Below, one piece after another: positions 44,901-59,900 of a stretch of 64,000 bases of DNA (the stretch's first letter is position 1; the number at the start of each line of letters is the position of its first letter). The notes beneath the pieces are model-generated. The model ran no database searches. It worked only from the letters and a program-made list of their open reading frames with translations, and was not told the origin of the DNA. Made by a program: the position numbers and the translations under genes. This stretch comes from Melanocharis versteri (taxonomy: Eukaryota > Chordata > Aves > Passeriformes > Melanocharitidae), in contig VZTG01005435.1 in assembly GCA_013397845.1 (NCBI GenBank), positions 124,001 to 188,000 on the forward strand. The letters run 5' to 3'.

Positions 44901-47900
44901 AGCAGAAATAGCACAGTACAGCCTCGTTGGGCTAGAAAAACACTGAGCACCTCTTCACACGCACACAGAGAAAAGCATTTTTCTTCTATTAACCCACAAA
45001 ATGTTTAGAGAATAATTTGATCCTACAAATCTTTACCTGGAGGGACACTGTAGCGAGCTGCATTCATTTCAGGCTGGGGAGAGGCTTTATTGACTTCTCT
45101 TGGAGATAACCTGTAGGGTGATGCTGACCTTGTGGCTGGATTTTGCACTTGTGCTTCCTGTTCTATCCTCTTGACCTCAGCATAAGGCATATAGGCCACT
45201 GGTTTTCCTGGGAAGGTTGAAGGTATCAGAAAGAGAAGAACCCTGGGTTAGAAATGGGAGTCAAAAGGTCCAATTCACAGCAGTTTTAAAAAAGGGACTA
45301 CTCCAATGCAGACACACCCATCAGGTACAAATGGTGCAATTCAAAAGAAGTATTAAACTTCATGTGTTCGACCAAACTTTTGTGCCCTATTTCAGTGCTC
45401 AATGTCCATGTAGAAGCACAGTTAAAATGAATGTTTTACTGCATGGGGTACATACTCCCACCTTCACCTTAAGCTTCTGGAAGGGCTTCCCTAAAACAGA
45501 TTCATCTGCTCCTCTCACCCACACGCTGCATCTTTCTCTGTAGGAACAACTCATTTTTGGGTTTGACCCAAGTGGAACCAGTTTTCTGCCTTCATATAAA
45601 GGGGCTACAAGGCAGCTCTTCAACAGTAATTGCAGCAGAGTGGGCAGGTTCCTTCCAGCAAGGAGCAGTTCATTATCAGTTCCTTATCACACTAAACTGT
45701 CACTCTCCAGTGGGACAGCAGTGTAACACAGACACAAAGCACGGGGTTATCCCAGCACAGGTGAGGGAACACCAACCTTCCCACTCCACACTGGGGCTCT
45801 TGGAGGTGCCACAGGGGCTCACAGCGCTCCGATATTCCATGTCCAGCTGCTCCTGGCGCTGGCGCTGCTCCTCCAGCAGGGCTGACTCGTGCATGGCCTT
45901 GATGTGCCGCTGGTAGAGAGCGTAACCACTCACTGGGGTGCCCACAGGGACAGAGCAGGGGCTGCAGGAAACCTGGGGACAGCGAGGGGACAATGTCAGG
46001 GACACCCTCCTAGGCACTTCCTGGAGGAGCTGTGGAGCTCAATTCCTCCCTGCAGTCTGGGTGTTTCAAAAGGTCCACACCTGGTTTATACTTGGTCGTA
46101 CTTAACCTACTTTCCCCTTGAAAAAGATGATAATAAAACAAATTATATTTTTCTTCATTTGTTTAATGGTTTTTTTCCTGCTTTAGTGCTGTGACTAGAT
46201 TTAGGGGTGACAAACACTCCTTCAAACAGCACTGAAACCTGCCCATACCATAGGTGGGATGACAGCAGCTCGGTGGTGAAGCTGTTGCAAGTCCATCTGC
46301 CCTTGCTTTATCGTGGATGATACCAGAATTGACCCAGTGGGATTTAACAGTGAGGGCTTTGACTCTCTGCTGAAGAGTCTGGAAAAAGAGAGAGAAGAGA
46401 AAAATATCAGCAAAAGGACCAAGATTACATATCTTAAAAAATTTACAGGCAAAATCCTTAACTTCAATAAATCAACTCATTTATCAGACTGGACAAAGAG
46501 CTGAACAGTCAGAACCATGTTGCGTTTTGTCCCACAGCACATCTGGTAGAAGAGGCAACAGATGCTGTTCTATTTTCATAATACACAGAAATACCAAAAT
46601 ATGAGCTCAGAATCTCCCACATCAGAAATGTATCTATGCAGTACTCCATCAATGAAACCTTCCTTATATAGAGTGCTTTGGAAAAACACAGTGGATAGGA
46701 AGGACTGCATGTATTTAGTCCAGAGAAAATAAACAGTAGTCTGCAACAGAATAATTTCACATAGAGGGCTAAGACGTTTGTGGAAAGATGATGTTTGAAG
46801 AGGCAAGAGAGTGAAGGAACACCATCACCTGCACTCTCCCAAAGCCCACATGCACTCCATGACACTAGATACTTTTGACATTTAAACATCTATCCCTGGC
46901 ACTGTGAGTATATTAAACCACTGAGGGGGAGGGGGGCACTGGCTTCAGTGCCACGCTGGGGTGACACAGGAACTGCACCAACAGAACACTGAAAAGACTT
47001 CAAATACCCTCAGTGGTGTCAGCCATTCCCCAAAGAGAAACAGCTCCAAAGATTGCCCACTCAAAGCCCTACTCACCCCTGTCTGTCAGGTTCTCCATCA
47101 ACTTCCTCATCAGCACTGCAGGTGGCACTGGAATCATTATCTGAATGGGATTCTGGTCTGGCTGTAGGAACTTGCTGGGACAGGCTGTAGTCCATTTCCT
47201 CCGGTTCTGACTTTTCCTTGGGTTTCTCCATCTCCCTCTCTTTGGTATCACTCTCTATTTTCACTTGAATGTTCTCTGGTAGCCTCATTTCAGTCTCTAC
47301 GGGTTCTACTTTAGTATGAACTGGGAGAGTAATCACAGGCTTAGCTTCAGCTGAATGGCTTCTACTGTCCACCTCCATAGGCTCTTCAGCCTCAGTGTTT
47401 ATTTCTTCCTTGACCTGTGGCTCAGGGTTCTGAGTTTCAGCTGTTGATACACTTTGGGCTGGTAAGGAGGGAGATGTGCTGGTTGCAGGTTTAATGGCAG
47501 ATTCCTGCTCTGCTGGGGCCTCAGTGGTTACTTTTGGAGCAGCAGGCTCAGATGGAGTTTCTTCAGTTGGTTTAGCAGGCTCTGCTGGAGTTGGAGATGG
47601 AGCACTTTCTGTATCAGAACTGTTTTCAGCACCTGGGGAAAAAATGTTTTGCCATGAAGGTTCAGTCAGTGAAATTTGACAAATTGGGTGCAATAAGGAT
47701 CCATCAATTTTAACCAACCCACCTGCAAAACAATTCATTTTGACTTACTATAGAAATGGACAATTGGCTGAATTACACAAACACTGCAACTAAAAAATAC
47801 CAACTACTGAAAACCCAACACTTAGTCATCTTCTCTCATTCACTGTTCATGAATTCTATTGCCTTTTGCTCCACAAAAGACCAGCCAAGACTGACTGATG

Positions 47901-50900
47901 CTGAGTGTCTATAAATTAGCAGTTGCAACCAACAAATATCTATTTAAAAAGCCACAACAGAAAAAACACCACTTGAATTTGCTTGTCTGAAGCTTTACTG
48001 AGACTATTAACTACCAAGGGTTACATATATTTGATTCAACTTGTTTCAACACTCCAGATGACAGCATAATCAAAGCATCTCAAAATACCAAGCAGCAAAC
48101 ATCTTTAGGCTGCTAAATTCTAAAAATGCTTCATCCCCTCGAGTGAGTTCAAATTGCTGAAATCCAACTGAAAGAGCATTTGAACAACAACAACATCATG
48201 AAGTGGAACACAGCTTTCTGAGCATATAATTAGCACAAAACATAAACTCCTTTCTGTGCACACACAAGTTTCCTTCCCAGAAAAGTTACCTTCACTGTCT
48301 TCTGGGTTCTCTTCTTCATTAGATGCTTCAATATCTTCATCCTCCTGAGCTGACACAGTCGAAGCCACACTCTCACACTGTGACACATCTCGCTCTTCCC
48401 GGGGCCTTCGTGAAGACTGAGGAAGACACAGCATTGACAAGGTACTGAAAATTCACAATTACTGCCTTTTATTGCATGCCCATTTACCAATCTGAGGTTG
48501 AAATGAAGGGCAGAGAATCTCTGCTTAGCACAGTCATTCACAAGTGGACACTTTTGCAACTTCAGGCCAACTTTTGTTGCTCCTGACCAAAAACAAGTTT
48601 GGGACCAAACCACGGCAGGTCTGGGGGACAACAGAACAACTGCAGCAAAGAGACCAGGATAACACTGCAGCTTAGAGGATTTCAACACACAGCATTCTAC
48701 TCCCAGTGCCCACAAACTTTCAGTTCCTGGACTTCTACCACCTCTCCTGCTCTGTTTGGTAAGGCCAGTGTTCAAGGAGCTGTTGTACATCTACAGCTGT
48801 TCATGCACTGGTGAGGAATGTGGCTTTCAGAGCACTGAAGAACTCTTCAGGCTCAAGTGTTTTACCTGGTACAAAGCTTTCTATTGCATTTTAAAGCAAG
48901 AAGTGGTTACTGTCACAGGTCAGTGAGCACCAGTCACCCCTTCTAGCAGATTTATGTCACAACACAAAAGCAAGTACAAAAGGAAACGAGTGGAGATTGC
49001 AGAACAGCCTTAGTGAAGTATGACTTCAGAAAGATACAAGTTTTCCCCTGCAAAATATTCAATGTCCACTGCACTCACCTTCTGTTTGTGCTGTTGGAGG
49101 AGACTGTCCAGGTTGTGTCTCCTTTTGTAGTTGAAGTAGAAGTTCTTACACTGAGCTTCACTTTTCGTCCCAACCATTTTGGCAATCGCTGCCCAGTTTC
49201 GCCCATGTTCCACTAGACCTGGTCAGAGATAAAAAAACCAATACTTACCATGATCAATAACTCAGCTATCCAAACCCCAATAAATGGAACAACAATACCT
49301 ATGGGAAGGTAAGACAGGAAGTACTGCTGTCCAAACCGTTCTAAGTAACCCACAGGAAAAGAGTCAATGTAAGTCTCAAAAGATGATTTTCTTTGTTAAA
49401 GATACTTGCATTTTCATTTTTTTCAAAAAAACCAACAGCAATTTTCAAATCAGCACAGTGTTGGCAAAAGTCCCAGCAAATATATTCAGTGATTCAGTAC
49501 ATTCTTGAAATTTTGTAAATACAAGTATCCAGAAGGAAGTCAAAGGCTTTACAAGGTTTACCTTTCTTAGCAACTTCCATTTCTTCTTCTGTCCAGCGGG
49601 ATGTCTCCACAGGCTCTGTAGAAGCTGAAAGAGAAACAAAGACATTGAGCAGAGAAAAGCCTAGGACTCATTATCATAGCACCAATTATGCATCCCATAG
49701 TTAAGAAATCTATTTACATTATGGCTTGCTCAGGTCACTGGGGAAAGCTCTCCTGTCAGAGGGAAGCAGTCAATCTCCATTAAACCAAGTCAGAGATACA
49801 GAAGAAACCACCAAAAGCTCAGCAGAGAAAATTGTTCAAAACTATTCTGCCTACAAACCCAGGATTAATTGTCTGTCAAGGAAGATTTGTAAGTAACTTA
49901 GGTGTATTTATCACTAAAATTTTATTTAAAATGTCAGTAATTACCATCAGCTACTAAAAGCAGCAATCTAGGATGCTCTAAGCTAGTTCAGTGCTGTCTC
50001 ACTGCTATAGAAGGGACTAGAATAGTTATTTATTGGTTAGTGGGTGTCAAGAAATCTACTGTTCCTGTATTAACTGAGTCTCCAACTGGATAAATGGACA
50101 AAAAGAAACGAAAACAAAAAACCCAGTAAGTAAAAGCAAGCAGGAAACTAAGTATGATTCAGTGCAAAGTGCTTTTCATTCACTCCTCTGGATTTTGTAT
50201 CATCCTGTTTAAACTTCTGAACAGCACTGAGCTGCACCAGCCTCCATTTCCTGTCCATAAAATCTGCCATTACACAGAGCACGTGACAAAGACCCTGCAA
50301 CAGCTTCCATTAACAAACCACAAAAGTAGGACACTATAAAGTATCTGATCCACTGAAAAGCTATTTTGGATTTTCCAAAAAACCCTGCGAAAACAGTTTA
50401 AAAATAAAACAAAAGAAAACAAAAGCAAAATCTAGCATTGCTTCAGCCTTACAAAAACCCACTGCTTATAAAACCCCACTGTATCAATGGAGCAAGAATG
50501 TTTCTCACAATCTCTGTTGTTTACAGTTATACAAGAACTGATGTGCCCATTTACTCTGTTCTTTATAGGCAGAACATCTGAGTAACGAAAGAGTTGTTAC
50601 AAGCTCTAGAAGAGCAGCTGCCTGCAACTACCCAGCTGAAGCATGGGGAGAAACATATTTTGCCACAGCAGAGCACTGCAAGAAAAAACACACAACCTGC
50701 CCTGCCATCTTGGATAATTATTTACCAGCCGCAAGATATTCTGGTATTTCTGCACCACCACAAATTAGGTCACCCTTTTCCAAAATACACTCAGAGACTG
50801 CATCGTCTTTTTTAACCACACCAGCCAAGAAAGTAACATTTTATTTTAAAAAACCCTCTTGCTATCTAATGCAGAAACAACAACAACTTGCCAAGATCTA

Positions 50901-53900
50901 TTTCAGCTTATGAAACTCCCTGAAGTACTCAAATATCAGGCCAATTATTTAACAGCATCCTCTGTGAGCTGCAGCCTGTGAGTGAATCTGTGTCACAGGC
51001 ACCTGGATCTCTGCAGACCCATCATGAACCTGCACAGGGAGACAAGGTGTTATCACAGAGGGGCTGAACTGCCTTTTCTCCCCTCACATCATTCTAACAC
51101 TCAGCTGATTGCACATGCACTATTCATGAAGTTACACTTGTGAAGTTTAACAGTTCCACACAGTCACAAAATTATAAGCAGGGCTAAGAATAAAGCTGGA
51201 ATATTAAACAGGAAAATGGCAGTGCACCGCACACCCGGAAAAGAGCCCAGTGTCAGTGACCAGCTGGGTCTCTGGGAGTGCTGTAAATGCTACTCACAAG
51301 GTTCTGGTGGGGGTGGCAGAGGCGGTGGTGGTTCTTCAGTGGCTGCAGCTGCAGCAGCATTTGCTTGTGCAGCTTCATTTGTCATTGATCTGGTGATTCT
51401 GCCCTTACGCCGACCTTGGCTGTTGGCGGTTTTTCGGCCCCGAGGAGCTGCCTGCTCTCTCTCCTCTGTTTCCTCTGGTGCAACTTCAGTTTTGTCCTTT
51501 TCTTTGGTATTCTCTCTGAGAGTAGGTAAAATATAATTCAGTCACATTCAGAGAGCCGTTGTGGGCAGATATTCCTGAATATCAATGGACAAAAAGCCCC
51601 CAAACCCCACAAACAAAACTCCATGAATCCTGAAGATGCCTTTAGTAAAACAGAACTCACTTATGGCCCACAACTCCCAGTTGCTAGAGAGTAACACAGA
51701 TACAAGATATTGTCAACTTCAAAGAAAATATGAACACCATGCTAGAACATATGAGAAAAGCCCAAACCAACAAGATATGGAAATCATTACATGCGCAAAA
51801 AAACAACCCTATTGCTTTTTCCCCTGGTCTGATTGGCTCAGCAAGACAGAGAAATTTGTATGTCCAAAAAAATTGTTTAATACACAAAATAAATAGTTTT
51901 CAGTCCAGATTTCACTGTCAGGCTAACGTAAATCCTGTTCTGATCTTTGCCAGAACCTGCAACCTAGGGTGAATTCATGCATTTCAGTATATATACACTT
52001 ACTTAGATTCCTCTTTCTCATCCTTCTCCTCCTCATCTTTCTTTTCCTCCTCTTTTTTCTCTGATTTGTCTGATTTTTCCTCTTCTACCTTTTCTTCTAC
52101 CTTTTCTTCTTGAGAAGGACGAGCAATCTGTTGCTGAAATGAAATGGGATTTAGATGATAACTTGATCACACAAAGGTGCAGCATCTTGTCCTCAGAGCA
52201 GCACAAAAAAATGATGCTGCCTTACTTCCCACATGATAATATTTTAAGTTATAGGCACAGCACAGTGGTCAGCATAAGAACAGGATATCTCTGCTTTTTA
52301 TCTTATAAATTCCATGGAAGTACAGGAGGTTTCTGCAGCATGAGCACGGAGGTGATTGTGTACAATCACACATTGGCTGCTGTGAGCCCCACTAAAAATG
52401 AACAGCTATGTTTTAAAAGTGCTCAGGGAGGTCTGACCCACATAGTGAGGGTGCTGCTCCTCTCAAATTTTATTTTTAACTCTGTGCATTTTATAGTGAA
52501 ATGTGATCTTACAACTGGGGAGAGAAGGTCTTGTAGCACGAAAGGTGTGACCAACTCCAAGCTGCCTTGTCAGAACTGTCGTTAGCATTTGAGAAATATA
52601 ATTGTTAAAAAAATTGGGTTGGGAATTTTAGACTGACATTTCCAGTGAGTTTAAAGAAAGAATTATTAAAAAACCCAACAAAAAGTCTTTTCTCTACTGA
52701 GATGATAGCTTTAACAAGCACTGTGCTTGTCTCAAACAGATACCCAGAGTACACTTGGCAATTCATGGAAATACAAGGACAGAGAACTACAAGACAAGGA
52801 GAGAGAATCACAAGATTGCTGTTCTAGCACTTCACGAACTCGGATTTTACAATCTACTGAAAAATTCCTCAAAACGGGCTTTTCTTTTCCACAGAGGAAG
52901 CAACCTCCGTATGAGTGCAGCAGCAGGTGTCACTGTTTCACTAACAAAACTGAGGCTGGAAATAGTCACAAACCGACTTGTTTTTGACATTTTAATAACG
53001 TGAACTGGAGCAGAAACCCTAAACTCTAACCACTATCATCTTACTGCAAATTATTAGCAATTAAGGTGCTGGTTATTGATTATGCAAAGACTTCCTTTAA
53101 GCAAGATGTCAGAGACATGCTAAGATAAATTATTTCCACCTTGCCAGATAGATTGACCTGAAAAGTCAGGAGTTAAAACTGCATTTAAAGAAAAAAGAAC
53201 CTAAAGAAAATTCTTTTACATCTAATCTATCTCGAAAACAGTTGTTGAAAATCCTGTTCTTACCTGGCCAACTTAATATAATTTGGTATTGTTTCCCAGT
53301 AACTTTATTTAAGGTGCATAACCAATGCATTAACACAAACCTTAAAGGAGTCGAAGCCTCGGTCAGCGACGTTCCTGCACATTCATCTGCTGATTGTAAC
53401 TTTTACTGTCCACACGAGGCCATGGGCTCGAGCTCAGGGCACGGCTCAAAAGGACAAAACCCACCCCAGCAGCGACATCACAGAGCTCTTTAGCAGAGGC
53501 TGCCTGACCCAGCAACGTGTTTATTCCAGGAAATTGTGTCATTCTGCCACTTAAGCTGCCTGCAGCAGTGCTGCCCCTCTCACACAGCACCTTCTAATCT
53601 CCCCGGAGTCACCAGAGGTGATCCCCGTCACACACAGGCGGCGAATTTCTGTCTGCTCACATCACTGGCCTCCCACCTGCTGCCCAGCCACACACACTGC
53701 AGGGACACAGCCAGCACTGCCCACTGCTCGCCTGCCAAATTAATTTAAAACTTCACTTAAAGAAACCGTCTTTCAACGAGTTATTTAAGGAATTCTCTGT
53801 AATCAGGGAATCACAGGATGGTTTGGGTTTGAAGGGACCTTAAAGGCCATCTCATTCCAAAGCCCCTGCCATGGGCAGGGACACTTCCCACCAGAGCAGG

Positions 53901-56900
53901 TTGTTCCAAGCCCTGTCCTGAACACTTCCAGAGATGGGGAAATGAAAGCATCATACAGCCGTGGCTTTCTCTCAATTCTATGTTAAAAACTTGCTCTACA
54001 TTTGACAAGCTTTGGTTTAAGACACGCTTGTTCAGTTGCCTCTGTGACAGCCTGGAACAGTTTAGGCAGCATTTTATAAAGAGCCCTTTCTAGACCTATT
54101 TGAGGACAAACACACATCAGAATTTTATTAGGCTCGCGTCTCTTCACTTCACATCCTTGATCCAGCACTAAGCTTTTCCCAAGTGAAAGCCCCCACACTG
54201 AAACCTGAGCCAAGTTGTGCTCACTGCATTCTCTGAAGGACTTCAACGTTGTTACCATGATTAATATCTCCTCCACTGCAATATTCCACTTGCTTGCCTT
54301 CTAATTTACGAAAACATATGAACTATTAAGAGTTGAAGCTGAGGCACCTGTTATTGGCCTAAGCCCATCCTGGAGCACCTCATAAATCTTACATGACTTG
54401 TGTTTGCCAATCAGCAAGAAAGTTTCAAGTTGCTACTGAGAGATATGAAAAATATCAGCTTCAAACAAAGCTGAGGCACAGGAGGGGGAAGGGGGTGAGC
54501 TGCTTTCTGCAGCTGTAAGATAAAAGTTCTGGCAAGCCAGGCAGTTCAACCCCCTCAAGTTCTTTTTTACTAGCTCTTACAGATGATGTTAATTAATCAT
54601 TAATAAAATTATAAATACAAATACAATTTTTTGCACCATGTAGTTACTCACTACTAACATGCTAAGTGCAATACTTCTGAATTTAAACTTCCAGAAGTGG
54701 TAAAATTTCCCTTTTAGAGTGCTGAGAGTATTTCCTTGAGTTGGCAAGTCCAGCTCAACCCTCTCCAGAGCTAAAGACCTGGCACTTTCTTGCATCCTTA
54801 ACAGAGCACACACCAAGCCTGGCCAGGAGTTGCTCAAAGTTTAGAGATCTGCCGTGGCACTTAACGTGGATCAACAACCAGCAATTACAGAGTACAGCTC
54901 TGCTACAATTCCAAGAGCAAGTAATCTGAGCTGAACAAACCCTCAGTGTTCCAACTGATGTATTCAGTTACTCACATATAAATCAGCACTCACAGAAGCA
55001 GTCACAAAGTCAGGCAGAGCACCTTGAGCTGAGTTCACCAAGTAAATCCATGCCCTCGTGTCTAAAGCTGAAATTAAAATCTTTCTGGTCTACATACATT
55101 ATCCAAGGAAAGCAACAATTTACGGATTGAAAAGTCCATCCAAATTTTGAATTCTACCACTTCCAATATTCTGAAGTTTAACAACGTGGAAAAGACATTT
55201 AAATATACAGTAATGACTTTCTAAATGTCTCAAAATCCCCAGTTTCACTGCACTACAGCTGAGCCAGTTCTGTCTCCTCCCCCCTTAGAACAGCACCCAG
55301 CAGAGGCACCCCTCAACATGTGACACCTCCCATGATCACACCAAGCTCATTTCATAATGGCACAAGAAGCTGAGCCACTCCAAATGGCAGCACTACCTCT
55401 GTAAAGTGTCCACAGTGATCGTCCACATTTGGACAATCCTGCTCATTTCCATCTTCTTTTCATTTGCCACGCATCCAGACTTTAACTGCAATCCTTCCCC
55501 AGTCACTACTCCAACAACAATACCCCTTCCTATTAAAAAGGATTATTAGGCCTAGAAATTCTAACAGAAATCCTGGCAAAATTCAGGTTATTTCCAGTAG
55601 TTTCTCCCATCAGAGCAGAAGCCCTATGAAATCCCGTGCACAATATCAATGATCTTATCCTAAGCAATCCATCACTTGTGGGGTACAGACAAGCTACTCT
55701 CCCATGACAGGACCAGGCCATAATTGAAAAAATTTAAGTACAACAGCACCACAGAAGCACAACTCCATGGCTGTTCCTACTGAAAAGGATCCACTTTTGA
55801 TTTTTGACACCATGTAGCTCCTTACTATTAACATGCTAACTGCAATACTTCTGAATTTAAACTTCCAGAAGTGGTAAAATTTCCCTTTTAGAGTGCTGAG
55901 AGTATTTCCTTGAGTTGGCAAGTCCAGCTCAACCCTCTGTTTGCAGCAATTTTATATTAAAAGAAATACATTAACTGGGACTCCTAGAAAACTTTCAGTA
56001 TTCGTGTATTTCAGTGCAATATTTACTGCAATATTTACTGCTTTGCAGAGCAGATTTGTGCAACCCCAAAATTTCAGGGTTATTTTGTTTTCCAATACCC
56101 ACACTAACCCTACTAGCCCAGCACATGTATTTATAAGCTTTTGGTACATAAAATGCTGTTCTTTTCCTCTCCAAAGACTTCCAAAGGAACACTTCCTGAA
56201 TCAGCAGAATTTTTTATTCACATGCATTAAATTGGTCTCTTTCTTCTCGCTCTGAAGTTCCAGTTTGACTTTGAGCCTGACCACCAAATAAAGATCACTA
56301 TTAATTTCTGCTTTTTGACAAACACTGACATTATGAACTAATTATACATTTTCCACTGCAAGTCACATGCTAAACCTAATTTCTCTTGGCTCCAACATAG
56401 GATTTAATGATGGATTCAACCTCAAAGTGGTGGGGTCCTCAAAGAAAATGAATTGTCATATTAAAACAAGTAATAAATGTGCAAAGCAAGAAGATATTTC
56501 AGAGAACTAAAACCAAACTAAACAACAACACCCTTGAGGTCAGGATCACTTAAATTTTAAAAGGGCAAGAATGCAAGAAACGAAAAACAATTATTTCCCC
56601 CCCATACTTATAATACATTGCTATTTCAGGTAATGAAACAGTTGTAAATATGAAGCAATAAAATAACAACACCCAAGTGATGAATAAATTCAACATACCT
56701 GGTTTCTTCCTCTGCGTTTGCCATAATTCCTTCGCACAAGGGCTTTATAATTTTCATTTTTCTTGGTCAAATAATAATATAATACACAGTCGGGAACATT
56801 CTAAAGTGAAAAAGCAGGAAGAAGTAGGGTTTAGCCCCTATTGAAAAGATAAGATTTGAGTTTTTAATTCCTCTGAACACTTAGAAATATTCAGCCCCCA

Positions 56901-59900
56901 GACTAAAATAAAAAAGCTTCTATTTATTATTATATTGGAAAGTTAGGGATCCCACCCCAGGCACTAATTGTATTTTAAAATGTCTTACCTTTCGTTCCAA
57001 GTAGGAAGCAATTAGACCAAAGTTCTTGGGATGCTGGACAAACCTTTCACAAATCAGAAATTATTTCAGTTTAACAACATAATCCATGATCAAACAAGCA
57101 AAACAATCGTGCAAACAATCTGTTCCATCAGCAAGCCCTTCATTTACATGAGTGGAATTAGCCTAAAAAGCCCAGTTTTCAGATTGTGCAAATTTAGAAT
57201 TAAGCACTCAAAATTACCTGATCAATTTATAATCTGATAAAATGAGATCATATCTCTATTCTTCTCATTATACTAAAGTAACTAAAGGAACTAAAGTACT
57301 TTGGAGAGAATTTTGTATTTAAGGACTAAATGCATGTGAGCATACTCAGATGAAAAATAAGTCTAAAACTTTTGCAATATTCATTACAGCCAACTATGAA
57401 CATTATCAACTATTATTGCACAAAAGCTTCAGCATTCCTGATTTAGCTTTAAGGGGTTGGGCATTTAACTGTCATTTCAATGCAATAAAAAGAAAAGATA
57501 AGAAAGGCCATTACTTTTCCTTAAAAATCTCCTTCTCATGGTCTGTCCAGACATTCATGAACTGCCTGTCTTTATAAACTTTCATGGGATCCTCCATCAG
57601 CCCGTTCATGTTGATGAACTTCACCCTTCTCTGCTCTGCATCGAACATCATGGGAGGGATGACAGAGAGCTGGCGCATTTGCTTCTCGTTATTCTGCGGA
57701 ACAGAAGGAAAAGTAAAGAACACACAAAATGTTACAGTTCTTGAATTACACAGCTCTTAAAGCTCCACGTTCACAGTCAGCTTGGAACTTCTTTTAGTAC
57801 ACAACTCTTGCAGAGGTTGTCACTATCCCAGTGAACACTTATGGGCAGCTAAAGGAAACAGAGTCACAACTGGTGAAAAACCAAAATGATTGAGGGTTTG
57901 AGAAAAGGAGTTTTCACATGTTTGTAACAGCTGTGACAAAGTAGGTTGCAGCAAGCCTGCAATGAACAGCCACATGAGAAAAATCTAGGGCAGATACAAT
58001 TAGAAAGCAAAACCCTCAAAAGAGAAGTGTTTCTAAGATCTGCTTCAAGCCACACTTCACACAGATTCTCTTAAAGAGAGAAGACCTTTCTCTTACCAAT
58101 GAAATGATCCCTCTACAAGAGACCTTTCACTGCCAGTCAAAGGATATTTATTGGCTGTGCTTCTACAGCAAAGCAAAGCCACCAGCCTCACCTCCTGCTC
58201 AGAGAGTCCATCGATGATTTCTGAAATCTCATGTTCACTTCTAGCAATGGTTGCCGAAAGGCCAGCCCCTCTTTGCCCAACTCTGGAACGAGGGGAAAAC
58301 AGAAGGAAAAAGGATGAAGTGGAAATTAGCTCTATCTGGAGGTTTTGTACACCACAACAACCTTCAAAATTCCTTATAAAGCTGTTATCAGTCTCTCAAA
58401 TCAGTTAGAACTGGTCTTAAGGAGAGCCAGAGCACAAACTGTCGTGTCCTGCTTGGTTTTACAGTCAGTTTGCAAATCTCAGCAGAAAAGGCACAAAAAA
58501 AGGTGTTACCACCAATTCCACTGCAAAGTAGGTGCCTTAGATAAATGAATGTGCTTCTCTGAGCATGAGAAATGTTTATCAGTGGCACAGGAATTATTCT
58601 TTTAATTAGTACAACTGATACACCTTGAAAGAGCCTTTTGTTTTTAAGAAAACCACACTAAATTTGCCTCTTATCAAGTTACTAGTACAGCACTGAGATT
58701 TGTTACAACAAAAGAAAATTTTCCACTTTTGAATTGATGGGGAGAGCTGTAATTTGGAAGAATTTTCCAGCTTGTGATCTTTACCCTTAAGAACATCATC
58801 ATAATATACCACAGCATGTGGGGCACAAAACATTTCAGAAATAAAAATCACTACTAAATGGCGAGACAAAATACCTCAGAGATTTTACCAAATTCATCCA
58901 TTTGCACAAAATCTGAGGAAAAAACCCTTAGTATTTACATGGCAGTAGTATTACAGCACAGCTATAGAGAAAGAGGCCATTATTTTAGAGAATGTAAATA
59001 TAAAGAGATGACCCCTTCTCAAGTAGTTTGCAATTACAAAGACATAATATATTCTTAAAGTTAAAACTTCTGATATATGAGTGCTGTTCCCATTCTAACA
59101 GTTTGCTCTCTTCTTTTCTTGATTCCACAAAATCTTGCAGCCTTCACAATGTATTGCAAACTCTCTGCTTTCCCCATGTTTTATGAAAAAAGGTGATGTA
59201 GACAGATGGTTACAAGAGATGAGATTAAATCTTTATGAGGCTTGAACTCTCAAAGGTGTATTGAGATAATTTTGAACATCAGATAAACAGATTTCAACAC
59301 AACTGAATCAAACTTGACCTAATTCTAATTTAAATCCTATCTCTCTACCTACAGTACTGCAAGGTGAACTCTCAAGTGAATTGCACTTCATTCCTTTTAA
59401 GACTTCTTGCACAGTTTCCATCTAAGAAATGTCTGGTAGATTAAAATTAAATAATAGGGCCTTAATTGTCACACCTTGAATATTTTAAAATGCAAAAACG
59501 TCTGGAATAAAATTACCTGGCAAGTACAACAAAAGATCAGTCAAACTGTTAATTAAGAAGATAAATGGGTTTTGAGTGTGGGGGCTAATGAATCCAGGGA
59601 TCATGAAACACAGGAGTAACACAGACAGAAAAACTCCAGTGTAAATTAGGGTGTGTGCCCAAAATGAACAGGCTCATGGGAAGCTGATGCTCCAGTTGTC
59701 TTCAGAACTCCACAAACCCCTTTTGGAGCTGTTGAACTCCCCTCATCTCACTGACACCACAACCTAAGCAGCCTTTGCTAACTGGCCCTTTTCCTGTGTT
59801 CCTTCTGGAAAAGATGGGGTTTGATGGCAGGTCTGAAAAGGGAGATGGGGAAGGAAGCACGTGGACATCACCACAGCGGCCCGAGAGGACACCAAGGGGT

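Larger units (their letters stand above)
29933..51297 (-). other. NCOR1: NCOR1 introns, distal half
   Basis: Introns longer than 300 nt lie at 31120-31669, 31813-32879, 33018-33436, 34221-34668, 35567-36054, 36229-36761, 36912-37569, 37780-38555, 38781-39287, 40011-40498, 40583-41859, 42001-42456, 42626-43415, 43514-44001, 44328-44701, 46379-47076, 47633-48289, 48417-49078, 49219-49561 and 49625-51297. Apart from the tandem duplication at 35610-35765, I see no gene or named repeat in them. Confidence 0.75.
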
